Origin: Amycolatopsis jejuensis
Lineage (GTDB): Bacteria > Actinomycetota > Actinomycetes > Mycobacteriales > Pseudonocardiaceae
Assembly (NCBI RefSeq): GCF_000717335.1
Contig: NZ_JNYZ01000036.1
Location: 1-64,000, forward strand
DNA length: 64,000 bases
Reading direction: 5' to 3'
Positions 54,032-63,220 of this stretch are shown piece after piece (position 1 is the first letter of the stretch; the number at the start of each line of letters is the position of its first letter). Below the pieces are notes generated by a model, which worked only from the letters and a program-made list of their open reading frames with translations, was not told the DNA's origin and did no database searches. A program made the translations under genes and the position numbers.

Positions 54032-54480
54032 ACGGCCGCCGAACCGGACATGCGGTGACCCGCTGGCTGGGATGGGGCAACCGGTGGCTGGGATGGGGCA
54101 CGTGGGGATCCGCGGTGGTCCCGAGTGTCCCTCTTGCCGGGACAGCCTTGCCGGTTTGCTCTGCCCGGCTTGCCCCGCGGTCCCGGCAGCCTTACTGGTT
54201 TGGCCTGCCCTGCTTGCCCCGCAGTCCCGGCGGCTTTGCTGGTTCGGTCTGCCCCTGCAGCCCTGCTTGCCCGCAGTCCCGGCGGCCTTCTTGCCTTGCA
54301 GTCCCGGCGGCCTTGCTGGTTCGGTCTGCCCCGGCAGACTGGCAGGTTTCACCGAGCGTTGCGTGGCCGCCGAGCCGGACGTCCGGGTGATCCGGTGGCT
54401 GGGACAGGGGATCCGCAGTGATCCCGGCAGTCCCGCTTGCCGCGGCTGCCCTGTTGCTCCCGCCCGCCCCGAAAGCCCTG
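54014..54480. repeat. Decayed duplication of the acyP 3' end with internal repeats
   Basis: Sequence from 54014 (last codons and stop of acyP) to about 54140 reappears at 54345 to about 54445, roughly four-fifths identical by eye. Shared words include GGCCGCCGA, CCGGAC, TGGCTGGGA and GGGGATCCGC. Between them GTCCCGGC recurs at 54180, 54224, 54276 and 54301, with CTGGTTYGG and TGCCC words. The gap 54032-54737 holds no gene. Confidence 0.7.
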
Positions 54481-54737
54481 CACCTCCGCCCGCCCCCTCA
54501 GCCCACCGATCCGAAGCCACCCGCCCACCCCCCACAACCCCTGTGGTCCGTGTGACGGATGGGACTCAAGGGGTTGCCGAGGTGGTCCCAGATGTGCTAG
54601 GCGCGCCCGGGCGGCCCCGCCTCCCACGGCGCTGCCGGACCCCCGGGTAGCCTGTCCCGAGCCCGGGAACCCGGTCGCCACGGTCCGGGGGAAACCGGTG
54701 GCCAACCTGTACGCATGGCCAGAGGGGTCGGCAGCAC

Positions 54738-57700
54738 GTGCACCTGAAAAGCCTGACGCTCAAGGGCTTCAAGTCCTTCGCCTCGGCCACCACGCTGCGG
54801 TTCGAACCCGGGATCACCTGCGTGGTCGGCCCGAACGGCTCCGGGAAGTCGAACGTCCTCGATGCGCTGCGCTGGGTCATGGGCACCCAAGGGGCGAAAG
54901 ACCTGCGCGGCGGCAAGATGGAAGACGTCATCTTCGCCGGTACCGCGGGACGCGCGCCGCTTGGCCGGGCCGAGGTCACGCTCACCATCGACAACACCGA
55001 CGGTGCGTTGCCCATCGAGTACACCGAGGTCTCCATCACGCGCCGGATGTTCCGTGACGGCGCCAGCGAGTACGAGATCAACGGTGACCGCTGCCGGTTG
55101 ATGGACGTGCAGGAGCTGTTGTCGGACTCCGGGATCGGCCGGGAGATGCACGTCATCGTCGGGCAGGGGCAGCTGTCGGCGATTCTCGAGTCCAAGCCCG
55201 AGGAGCGCCGCGCGTTCATCGAGGAGGCTGCGGGCGTCCTCAAACACCGCAAGCGCAAGGAACAGACCCTGCGCAAGCTCAACAACATGCAGGGCAACCT
55301 CGACCGGCTCACCGACCTCACCACCGAACTGCGCCGCCAGCTCAAGCCGCTCGGCAAGCAGGCCGAGATCGCGCGCAAGGCGCAGTCGGTGCAGTCCGAG
55401 CTGCGGGATTCCCGGTTGCGGCTGCTCGCCGACGACCTCGTCACCCAGCGTGAGTCCATTGCGCGGGAAGAGGCCGACGAGCGCACCGCCCGGCAGCGCC
55501 GCACCGAGGTCGAGCAGGCGCTGGAGCTGGTGTCGGCCGAGGAAGCCGAGCTGGAGGCCTCGCTCGCCGAGGACGCGCCGCGGCTGCAGCGCGCGCAGGA
55601 GACCTGGTACAAGCTGTCGGCGCTCACCGAGCGGCTGCGCGGCACCGTGCGGCTGGCGGTGGAACGGCAGCGGCACCTGTCGTCGGACGTTTCCGCGCCC
55701 ACCGGCGGTCGTGACCCGGAGGAGCTGCTCGCCGAGGCCGAGCAGGCTGCCGAGCGCGAGCAGGAGCTCACCGAGGCCGTGATGGAGGCCCGCGAGCTGC
55801 TCGCGGAAACCGTGCTGCGGCGCGAAGAACTCGAACAACGCGTACAGGCTGCCGAGCGCGCGCACTGGGCTGCGGTACGCGCGATCGCCGACCGCCGCGA
55901 GGGCATGGCGAAGCTGACCGGCCAGGTCGAGGCGCTGCGCAGCAAGAACGGTGCCACCGCGGAGGAGGTCGACCGGCTCACGGTCGGTCTGCAGGAAGCG
56001 GCCGAGCGCGCGGAGATCGCGGTCGAGGAGCTGGAAGAGGCCAAAGCGACTGGCGGCGCCGAGGAATCCGACGACGCCGACCTGCAGCAGCGCCTCGACC
56101 GCGCGGTCGAGGCGAACAATGCGGCGAAGGCGCGCGTCGAGGAGCTGGTGAAGGCCGAGCGCGGTGCCGAGCGGGAGATCGCGTCGGAGAAGGCGCGCGT
56201 CGAGGCGTTGTCGATGGGCCTCAAGCGCAAGGACGGCGCGGGTGCGCTGCTCGGTGCGTCCGCGGAATTACCCGGTCTGCTCGGGTCGGTCGCCGCGCTG
56301 CTCACTGTCCAACCTGGACACGAGGTCGCGCTGGCCGCCGCGCTCGGGCCGGTGGCGGACGCGGTCGCGGTGTCCGGTGGCGAACACGCGCTCACCGCGC
56401 TGAAGTACTTGAAGGACACCGATTCCGGCCGCGCCGGGATCGTGCCGGTCGGCGCGATGTCCACTGTGGACACCAGTGGCTGGCCGATGTTGCCCGAAGG
56501 CGCGCGTTGGGCCCGCGAGGTGGTCAGCGCGCCGGAGCAGCTGCGGCCTGCGGTCGAAAAGGCACTCGACCGGCTTGCGCTGGTACCGGACCTGGAGTCC
56601 GCCCGCCGTCTCGTCGCGCAGTATCCGGCCGTGCGAGCGGTCACCGGCGAAGGGGACGTGTTCGGCGCGAACTGGATTGCCGGTGGGTCGGCCGCGCGCG
56701 AGAGCGTGATCGAGGTACAGGCAGCGGTCGACGAGGCGCAGGAACGCTTGCGTGTCGCCGAACGCGCGCTGGAGCGGTATTCCGCGGAGCTGGAAGGCGC
56801 GCGGTCCGAACAGCAGGCGCGGCGCGAGGAAGTCGGGCAGGCCAAGGACGCGCTCGGCGAGGCCAAGGTCCGCAAGGCCCGGTCGTCCGAGCGGCTCAAC
56901 CGGCTGCAGCAGGCGGCGCGGTCGGCGCAGGCCGAGGTCGAACGGCTCACCGGGCAGCGCGCGAAGGTCGAGCAGAGCCGCGAGCACGCGCTCGAGCAGC
57001 TGGCCGAGCTGGAGGAACGGCTTGCCGCCGTCGCCGAGCAGCCGGTGGAGGACGACCCGGACACGGCCGAGCGCGACGAGGCGGCCGAGCAGCTTGCCGT
57101 GGTACGGCAGGAAGAAGTCGAAGCACGGCTCGCGCAGCGCACCGCGGAGGAACGCGCGCGCAGTATCGCCGGACGTGCGGAATCGTTGCGCCGCGCGGCT
57201 TTCGCCGAACAGCAGGCGCGCGAACGTGCGGCCAAGGCGCAGGCGGCTCGCAAACGCGGCGCGGAAATCGCGAACGCGGTCGTCAACGCGGGTGAGTTTG
57301 CGTTGGAGCGCATCGAAATCTCGGTACAGCGCGCAGCTGCCGAGCGCGACGACGCCCAAGCACAACGGCAGACCCGCGAAACGGCGCTCACCGCGGTCCG
57401 CGCCAAGGTGCGCGAGCTGACCGGCGAACTGGAGAAGCTCACCGACGCCGTCCACCGCGACGAGGTGCTTCGTGCCGAACAGCGGCTGCGTCTGGAAACG
57501 CTGGAAGGCAAGATCTCCGAGGACTTCGGGATCGGGCTGGCGGACCTGATCGCCGAGTACGGCCCGGACGTACCGGTGCCGCCGAGCGCGGGCGAGATGG
57601 CCGAGTACGAGGCGGCGAAGGAACGTGGCGAGGACGTCACCCCGCCGCCGCCCATGCCTTTCGACCGCGACACCCAGGCCCGCCGCGCCAAGCGCGCGGA

Positions 57701-58340
57701 GAAGGACCTCACCCTGCTGGGCAAGGTCAACCCGCTGGCGCTGGAGGAGTTCGCGGCGCTGGAGGAACGCTACAAGTTCCTGTCCACCCAGCTGGAAGAC
57801 CTCAAGGACACCCGCAAGGACCTCGAGGCCGTGATCAAGCAGGTCGACGAGAAGATCCTGGAGGTCTTCACCTCGGCTTACTACGACGTCGCGCGCGAGT
57901 TCGAGACGGTGTTCGGCGTGCTCTTCCCCGGCGGCGAGGGCCGGATGGTGCTCACCGAGCCGAACGACCTGCTGTCCACCGGGGTGGACGTCGAGGCCCG
58001 CCCGCCGGGCAAGAAGGTGAAGCGGCTGTCGCTGCTGTCCGGTGGCGAGAAGTCGCTGGTGGCGGTGGGGATGCTGGTCGCCATCTTCCGGGCGCGGCCG
58101 TCACCGTTCTACGTGATGGACGAGGTCGAGGCCGCGCTGGACGACACCAACATGCGCCGCCTGATCGGCCTGCTGGAGCAGCTGCGCGATTCGTCGCAGC
58201 TGATCATCATCACGCACCAGAAGCCGACGATGGAAATCGCCGACGCCCTGTACGGCGTGAGCATGCAGGGCGACGGCATCACGAAGGTGATCTCGCAGCG
58301 TCTGCGCACGGCCGAAGAGGAGCCGGTACCCGCTTCTTGA
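54738..58340 (+). CDS. smc: Chromosome segregation protein SMC
   Basis: A 1200-residue SMC ATPase. Walker A GPNGSGKSN lies at 31-39, the signature LSGGEKS near 1101, and Walker B FYVMDEVEAALDD with Asp1128. Two long coiled coils (about 170-500 and 680-1020) flank a hinge (about 515-660, LPGLLGSVAALLTVQPGHEVALAAALG). It condenses and aligns sister chromosomes with ScpA and ScpB. GTG 54738 gives the universal N-terminus HLKSLTLKGFKSFA. One Leu codon is TTA (GAATTACCC near 56267). Confidence 0.97.
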   Translation: MHLKSLTLKGFKSFASATTLRFEPGITCVVGPNGSGKSNVLDALRWVMGTQGAKDLRGGKMEDVIFAGTAGRAPLGRAEVTLTIDNTDGALPIEYTEVSITRRMFRDGASEYEINGDRCRLMDVQELLSDSGIGREMHVIVGQGQLSAILESKPEERRAFIEEAAGVLKHRKRKEQTLRKLNNMQGNLDRLTDLTTELRRQLKPLGKQAEIARKAQSVQSELRDSRLRLLADDLVTQRESIAREEADERTARQRRTEVEQALELVSAEEAELEASLAEDAPRLQRAQETWYKLSALTERLRGTVRLAVERQRHLSSDVSAPTGGRDPEELLAEAEQAAEREQELTEAVMEARELLAETVLRREELEQRVQAAERAHWAAVRAIADRREGMAKLTGQVEALRSKNGATAEEVDRLTVGLQEAAERAEIAVEELEEAKATGGAEESDDADLQQRLDRAVEANNAAKARVEELVKAERGAEREIASEKARVEALSMGLKRKDGAGALLGASAELPGLLGSVAALLTVQPGHEVALAAALGPVADAVAVSGGEHALTALKYLKDTDSGRAGIVPVGAMSTVDTSGWPMLPEGARWAREVVSAPEQLRPAVEKALDRLALVPDLESARRLVAQYPAVRAVTGEGDVFGANWIAGGSAARESVIEVQAAVDEAQERLRVAERALERYSAELEGARSEQQARREEVGQAKDALGEAKVRKARSSERLNRLQQAARSAQAEVERLTGQRAKVEQSREHALEQLAELEERLAAVAEQPVEDDPDTAERDEAAEQLAVVRQEEVEARLAQRTAEERARSIAGRAESLRRAAFAEQQARERAAKAQAARKRGAEIANAVVNAGEFALERIEISVQRAAAERDDAQAQRQTRETALTAVRAKVRELTGELEKLTDAVHRDEVLRAEQRLRLETLEGKISEDFGIGLADLIAEYGPDVPVPPSAGEMAEYEAAKERGEDVTPPPPMPFDRDTQARRAKRAEKDLTLLGKVNPLALEEFAALEERYKFLSTQLEDLKDTRKDLEAVIKQVDEKILEVFTSAYYDVAREFETVFGVLFPGGEGRMVLTEPNDLLSTGVDVEARPPGKKVKRLSLLSGGEKSLVAVGMLVAIFRARPSPFYVMDEVEAALDDTNMRRLIGLLEQLRDSSQLIIITHQKPTMEIADALYGVSMQGDGITKVISQRLRTAEEEPVPAS

Positions 58341-58416
58341 TCTCCGGGGCAACTGTTACGGGCTCGGCGCGTCTCTAGGGGTGTACGGGGTAACAGTGAT
58401 CGGGGAGGAATTCTTC

Positions 58417-58950
58417 ATGCGCACAATGGCGGCCAGGATTGGGATTTCCGCAGCGCTTCTGGGCTTCGGCGGGCTGGTGACGGCCTGCGGCGGGACCGCC
58501 GGTTCGGCGCTTCCGGCGGCCGTCACGCCAGCCGCGCCCACTGCCACGTCGGCGGTGGTCAACTCGGCTGCTCCGGCGGCGAAACCGCCAGTAGCGAAAC
58601 CGCCGGTAGCCAAGAAGACGGAACCGCCGTCCAACGGCTCGCGGACCACGGACGGACGGCACCCCGACCCGGGCGACCCGGTCGGCCCGGACGTGAACTG
58701 CGGCAAGGTCGACATGCCGAACGGCCGCCAGGCCGACCTGATCGCCGAGGAGACGAAAGCGGGTATCCCCGGTTGCCAGGAAGCGATCACGGTGATTTCC
58801 GACTACTTCGAGCAGGCGCCGACCAAGTCCGAGGGGACCGCGCACGTGCTGACCTTGAACGACTGGCAGTGCATGGCCGACACCGGCGCGGGCGGCAGCG
58901 GAGCGGTGGCCTGCGACAAGGACGGGCGGGTCTTCTACACCAAGCCGTGA
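58417..58950 (+). CDS. Putative lipoprotein of unknown function
   Basis: A 177-residue exported protein. The signal peptide ends in a lipobox VTAC with Cys24. An Ala/Pro-rich linker contains a PPVAKPPVAKK repeat, and a C-terminal domain of about 90 residues has four cysteines (VNCGKVDM, IPGCQEAI, WQCMAD, VACDKD), likely two disulfides. No known family is recognised. GGGGAGGAA six bases upstream fixes the ATG at 58417. It sits just after smc, before a bidirectional terminator. Confidence 0.8.
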   Translation: MRTMAARIGISAALLGFGGLVTACGGTAGSALPAAVTPAAPTATSAVVNSAAPAAKPPVAKPPVAKKTEPPSNGSRTTDGRHPDPGDPVGPDVNCGKVDMPNGRQADLIAEETKAGIPGCQEAITVISDYFEQAPTKSEGTAHVLTLNDWQCMADTGAGGSGAVACDKDGRVFYTKP

Positions 58951-58958
58951 ACGAACAG

Positions 58959-58990
58959 CCGGGTTTCCCGTGCAGCCACGGGAAACCCGG
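58959..58990. terminator. Bidirectional terminator between the lipoprotein and symporter genes
   Basis: CCGGGTTTCCCGTG (58959-58972) pairs perfectly with CACGGGAAACCCGG (58977-58990) around a 4-base loop. It lies between two convergent stops. Confidence 0.85.
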
Positions 58991-58995
58991 CCGGC

Positions 58996-60561
58996 TCAGG
59001 CCGCAGTCTCCACGGTTTCCTCCACCGCAGCGGTTTTCGGGTCCACCCCGCGGTGGCGCAAGGACAGCAGCCCGCCCACGATGAGCGTGATCAGCACGCC
59101 CGCGAGCGTGTACCAGAAGGTCGCCAGGGGTACCAGCGTTTTCGTGGCCGTGCCGAACTGGATGTGTACCGCGGTGGTCGCCTTGTCGAACTTCACGAAC
59201 AAGATCAGGAACGCCATGCCCACCACGGAGCAGGCGAACGCGATCACGGCGTCGGCCTGGCGGGCTTTGCGGACCATCAGTCCGAGGAAGAACGAGCCCA
59301 GCAGCGCGCCGTACGTGTAGCCCACGATACCGAGGCCCTGCTGGATCACCGGGTCCTTCGAGTTCGTGAACAGCGACGCGAAGCCCGCGAACACCACCGC
59401 CCAGATGAGTGTCCACATGCGACCGTGCCGCAGCAGTTTGGTGTCGTCGATCGAGCGGTGCGTGAACCGCTGGTAGAGGTCGGCGATGGTGGACGTGGAG
59501 AGCGCGTTGAGCGCGGACGCGAGCGCTCCCATCGTGGACGCCAGGATGCCCGCGATGAGTAACCCGGCGAGGCCCACCGGCAGGTCGTTCACGATGAAGT
59601 TGGAGAAGACGTCGTCGCCGGACATCTTCCCGGACGCGACCGCGGTGGCCGTCGCGCCGGTCTTGCCGCCGGTGTACACCCACAGCATCGCGCCGACCAG
59701 CAGGAACAACGCGAACTGCACGAACACCACGATGGACGACCCGATCAGCGCGCGCTGGCCGTCGCGCAGGTTCCGGCACGACAGCAGCCGTCCGACGATC
59801 AGCTGGTCCGCGCCGTGTGACGCCATCGACAGGAACGCGCCGCCGATCACCGCGCACAGGAAGGCGTACGGGCTGGTGATGATGTTGGACGCGAAGTCGG
59901 TGAGCTGGAACCGGCCCTGGTCCGCCGCAATCGACGTCCAGCCGGACGGCAGCTTGGTGGTCAGGAAGATCACCGCACCGATCGCGCCGAGGACGTACAG
60001 TGACCACTGGATCACGTCGACCCAGATCACCGACTTGATGCCGCCGACGAATGCGTAGATCACCGTCAGCGCGGTCAGCAGCACCACGATGTGCCAGTAC
60101 TCGGTGTGGATGCCGTAGTGGCCGAGGATCGCCTTGATCGGGATCGCACCCGCGAACAGCCGCAGCCCCTCGGCCAGCAGGCGCGTGACCACGAAGGTGA
60201 CCGACGCGGTGCCCTGCAGCCCGCGGCCGAAGCGGCGGCCGAGGAATTCGTACGCGCTCACGTAGTTCCCGCGGAAGTAGCGCGGCAGCAACACGAACGC
60301 CGCGATCACCCGGCCGATGATGTAGCCGAACGCCACTTCCAGGAACAGGAACGCGCTGCCGAAGACGAGCCCCGGCGTGGAGATCACGGTGAGAGTGGAC
60401 GTCTCGGTGGCCACCACCGAAAGCGTGACCGCCCACCACGGCATGCTGCGTTCACCGACGAAGTAGTCGTTCGCGGACTTCTGTCTGCGCCCGACCAGCA
60501 CGCCGATGATCGGCATCGCCGCGAGGTACACGATGACGATCACCAGATCGACTGGGTTCAT
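58996..60561 (-). CDS. Sodium:solute symporter (SSS family)
   Basis: A 521-residue transporter with about thirteen membrane helices. Family patterns include DYFVGERSMPWWAVTLS near the N-terminus, FVGGIKSVIWVDVIQW, and the sodium-site region LLIAGILASTMGALASALNALSTSTIADLYQRF. The substrate is unknown. It begins ten bases after anmK in the same direction, with AGGAG upstream, so the two are probably cotranscribed. That suggests uptake of a sialic-acid-like or muropeptide-derived sugar. Confidence 0.9.
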   Translation of the reverse strand: MNPVDLVIVIVYLAAMPIIGVLVGRRQKSANDYFVGERSMPWWAVTLSVVATETSTLTVISTPGLVFGSAFLFLEVAFGYIIGRVIAAFVLLPRYFRGNYVSAYEFLGRRFGRGLQGTASVTFVVTRLLAEGLRLFAGAIPIKAILGHYGIHTEYWHIVVLLTALTVIYAFVGGIKSVIWVDVIQWSLYVLGAIGAVIFLTTKLPSGWTSIAADQGRFQLTDFASNIITSPYAFLCAVIGGAFLSMASHGADQLIVGRLLSCRNLRDGQRALIGSSIVVFVQFALFLLVGAMLWVYTGGKTGATATAVASGKMSGDDVFSNFIVNDLPVGLAGLLIAGILASTMGALASALNALSTSTIADLYQRFTHRSIDDTKLLRHGRMWTLIWAVVFAGFASLFTNSKDPVIQQGLGIVGYTYGALLGSFFLGLMVRKARQADAVIAFACSVVGMAFLILFVKFDKATTAVHIQFGTATKTLVPLATFWYTLAGVLITLIVGGLLSLRHRGVDPKTAAVEETVETAA

Positions 60562-60571
60562 GGGGTTTCTC

Positions 60572-61786
60572 CTACCGTGGTTGCCCGGATTCCGCGACCC
60601 GGAGCCGGGTCACGGTGCCCCCCAGCGGGGCGGGAAGGGTGAGCGGGGCCGCCCCCGGCGTCAGCGCGCCGAGCAGGCGGGGACCGCGGGCGCCGGTGGC
60701 CGACGGCAGCGTCGCGGGGACGCCGCACCAGCTCAGCCAGCCGAGCAACGCGGTCAGGTAAGCCTCTTTGCCGGAGCCGGGCAGGCCGAGGTCGTCGCTG
60801 GTACACAGCGTTCCGCCGGGCAGATGCCGGGCGAGCGCGGCCATCAGCGCCGGGTTCGAGACTCCGCCGCCGGACGCCACGACCGTCGCGGCCCGGTGGC
60901 GTCGGCACTCCGCGGCGACCGTCACGGCGGTCAGTTCGGTGAGGGTGGCGAGCAGGTCTTCCGGCGTCAGTTCCGGCAGTCCGGACAGCGCGGTGTCGAG
61001 ATATCCGCAGTGGAAGTGTTCCTTCCCGGTGGATTTCGGTGGTGCAGCAGCGAAGTACGGGTCGGCAAGGAGCCGGTCGAGCAGATCCGCGCGGACGTCC
61101 CCGGCCAGCGCGAGCCGTCCGTCCACGTCGGCGGGCAGGCGTCCGCCGGTGACGTGCGCGGCGGCGATGTCCAGCAGCGCGTTCGCCGGTCCGGTGTCGT
61201 ACGCGAGTACCGCGTCGCCTTGCGTGACCACGGTGATGTTCGCGATGCCGCCGAGGTTGAGAGCGGCGACCGGACGGCCGGTCTGCTCGGCGAGACCGCG
61301 TAACCACAACGCGTCGAGCGTGCTTGCCAGCGGCGCGCCCTGCCCGCCCGCGGTGATGTCGCGGATGCGGAGGTCGGCGATCACCGGCACCCCGGTGCGC
61401 TCGGCGATCCACGCGGGCTGGCCGAGCTGCAGAGTGCCGAGCGCCGTTCCGTTCTCGACCCAGTGGTACACCGTCTGGCCGAGTGACGCGATCACGTCCA
61501 CCGGCCCGTACCCGGCGATCCCGCGCGCGGCGGCCTCCGCGAACGCCTGCCCGACCCGGGTGTCGAGCACGGTCAGCTGCCGCGCGCTGCTCGGCCGCGG
61601 CGGGAGGATGTCGAGCAGTTCCGCGCGGAGGGCGGCGGGGTAGGGGAGGTCGAGCTCGCCGAGCGGGGTGAGCACGACGGTGCCGTCCTCGGCGTGCAGG
61701 TCGGCGACCGCGACGTCGATGCTGTCCACGGACGTGCCCGACAGCAGCCCGAGGACGCGGAAACGATGGCCGGCGGGGAAGGTCAT
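60572..61786 (-). CDS. anmK: Anhydro-N-acetylmuramic acid kinase
   Basis: A 404-residue sugar kinase of the peptidoglycan recycling pathway. It hydrolyses the anhydro bond of anhMurNAc while phosphorylating it. LGLLSGTSVDSIDVAV is the ATP-site motif, with DSID where many homologues have DGID. DTGPANALLDIAA and GGGVSNPALM are also typical. The usual SHGQTV motif reads SLGQTVYHW: the His codon CAC appears as CTC (near 61479). ATG 61786 fits the conserved start; a longer frame upstream is not supported. Confidence 0.87.
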   Translation of the reverse strand: MTFPAGHRFRVLGLLSGTSVDSIDVAVADLHAEDGTVVLTPLGELDLPYPAALRAELLDILPPRPSSARQLTVLDTRVGQAFAEAAARGIAGYGPVDVIASLGQTVYHWVENGTALGTLQLGQPAWIAERTGVPVIADLRIRDITAGGQGAPLASTLDALWLRGLAEQTGRPVAALNLGGIANITVVTQGDAVLAYDTGPANALLDIAAAHVTGGRLPADVDGRLALAGDVRADLLDRLLADPYFAAAPPKSTGKEHFHCGYLDTALSGLPELTPEDLLATLTELTAVTVAAECRRHRAATVVASGGGVSNPALMAALARHLPGGTLCTSDDLGLPGSGKEAYLTALLGWLSWCGVPATLPSATGARGPRLLGALTPGAAPLTLPAPLGGTVTRLRVAESGQPR

Positions 61787-61926
61787 TCGCAGTGGTCTAG
61801 CCAAGTCCCGGCGACCCGCGCAAGCCACTCCGTGGAGTCTTGGCCGAATCGGAACCATTCGCGTCAATCGTTGGCCGCACGGTGGGGTGCCCCGGGCCGG
61901 GCGAGGGCGGATGACAGGATGGTGGT

Positions 61927-63216
61927 GTGTCGAGCACCTGGTTCTGGATCGTTGTCATCGCCGTCGTCGTCCTGGTCGCCGTGCTGGTGGCGGGGCTGCT
62001 CATCGCGCGAAGGCGGCGGATCAGCATCGCCGAGCCGCGCGAGGTCGAGGAGAAGCCGAAGGGCGGCGGGTACACCGCGGCCGGCGGCATCGCGCTGGCC
62101 CCCGGCGGCACGGAGAAAACCACGGCCGAACCGGTCGAACATCCGGTGGAGGACCGGCCGGAGGTCGACGGCCAGCCCGCGGTGGGCGACGACGCGGCGG
62201 TCCCGCGCGACTCCGACCAGCGCACAGTGCTCGACGTCAAGCTCCCGGAGCCGGTCGAGGAAGCCGCGCCGCTCGACGAGATCGACCCCGCGACGGGGCG
62301 GCTGGAGCGGCTGCGCGGCCGCCTGTCGAAGTCGCGGTCGATGTTCGGGCAGAGCCTGCTGGGCCTGCTCGGCGGTGGCGACCTCGACGAGGATTCCTGG
62401 CAGGACGTGGAAGACACGCTGCTGGTCGCGGACCTCGGCGCGGCCACTACCACGCACATCGTGGAGCGGCTGCGGGACGAGCTCGGCCGCCGCGCCGCGC
62501 GGTCGTCGGCGGAGGCCCGCGAGGTGCTGCACGAGGTGTTGACGGCCGAACTGTCGACGGACGCCGAGCGTTCCGTCCGCGCGCTGCCGCACGAGGTCGA
62601 CGGCAAGAAGCAGCCCGCGGTCGTGCTCGTCGCGGGCGTGAACGGCACCGGCAAGACCACCACCACCGGCAAGCTGGCGCGGGTGCTCGTGGCCCAAGGC
62701 GGCACCGTGGTGCTCGGCGCGGCCGACACGTTCCGCGCCGCGGCCGCGGATCAGCTGCAGACTTGGGGCGAGCGCGTGGGCGCGTCCGTCGTGCGCGGCA
62801 AGGAAGGCGCAGACCCGGCAGCGGTCGCCTTCGACGCGGTCAAGCAGGGTATCGCCGAGGGCGTCGACGCGGTGCTGGTCGACACCGCCGGGCGGCTGCA
62901 CACCAAGACCGGCCTGATGGACGAGCTCGGCAAGGTGAAGCGGGTCGTCGAAAAGCAGGCCAAGGTCGACGAGGTGCTGCTCGTGCTCGACGCGACCACC
63001 GGCCAGAACGGCCTCGCGCAGGCACGGGTGTTCGCCGAGGTCATCGACGTGACCGGGATCGTGCTGACCAAGCTCGACGGCACGGCCAAGGGCGGCATCG
63101 TGTTCCAGGTCCAGCGGGAGCTGGGGGTGCCGGTGAAGCTCGTCGGCCTCGGCGAAGGCCCGGACGACCTGGCCCCGTTCGAGCCCGGCGCGTTCGTGGA
63201 CGCGCTGCTCGGCTGA
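61927..63216 (+). CDS. ftsY: Signal recognition particle receptor FtsY
   Basis: A 429-residue SRP GTPase. An N-terminal membrane helix (WFWIVVIAVVVLVAVLVAGLL) and an acidic A domain (about 35-120) lead to the NG domain: G1 GVNGTGKTT at 237-245, G3 DTAGR at 319-323, and G4 TKLD at 381-384. It docks ribosome-SRP complexes at the membrane. GTG 61927 is directly in front of the membrane helix. It follows smc in most actinobacteria; here three genes lie between. Confidence 0.96.
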   Translation: MSSTWFWIVVIAVVVLVAVLVAGLLIARRRRISIAEPREVEEKPKGGGYTAAGGIALAPGGTEKTTAEPVEHPVEDRPEVDGQPAVGDDAAVPRDSDQRTVLDVKLPEPVEEAAPLDEIDPATGRLERLRGRLSKSRSMFGQSLLGLLGGGDLDEDSWQDVEDTLLVADLGAATTTHIVERLRDELGRRAARSSAEAREVLHEVLTAELSTDAERSVRALPHEVDGKKQPAVVLVAGVNGTGKTTTTGKLARVLVAQGGTVVLGAADTFRAAAADQLQTWGERVGASVVRGKEGADPAAVAFDAVKQGIAEGVDAVLVDTAGRLHTKTGLMDELGKVKRVVEKQAKVDEVLLVLDATTGQNGLAQARVFAEVIDVTGIVLTKLDGTAKGGIVFQVQRELGVPVKLVGLGEGPDDLAPFEPGAFVDALLG

Positions 63217-63220
63217 GCCG

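Noticed and set aside
54790..54815. tRNA T-arm-like word GGTTCGAACCC
   Set aside because: It lies in the smc reading frame (RFEPG) and no cloverleaf can be built around it.
54566..57730. 1054-codon minus-strand ORF opposite smc
   Set aside because: Shadow of the smc coding frame, low-complexity Ser/Arg/Ala sequence without any domain.
60572..61867. Longer AnmK start at 61867
   Set aside because: The extra 27 residues have no family similarity. The conserved N-terminus begins at the ATG 61786.
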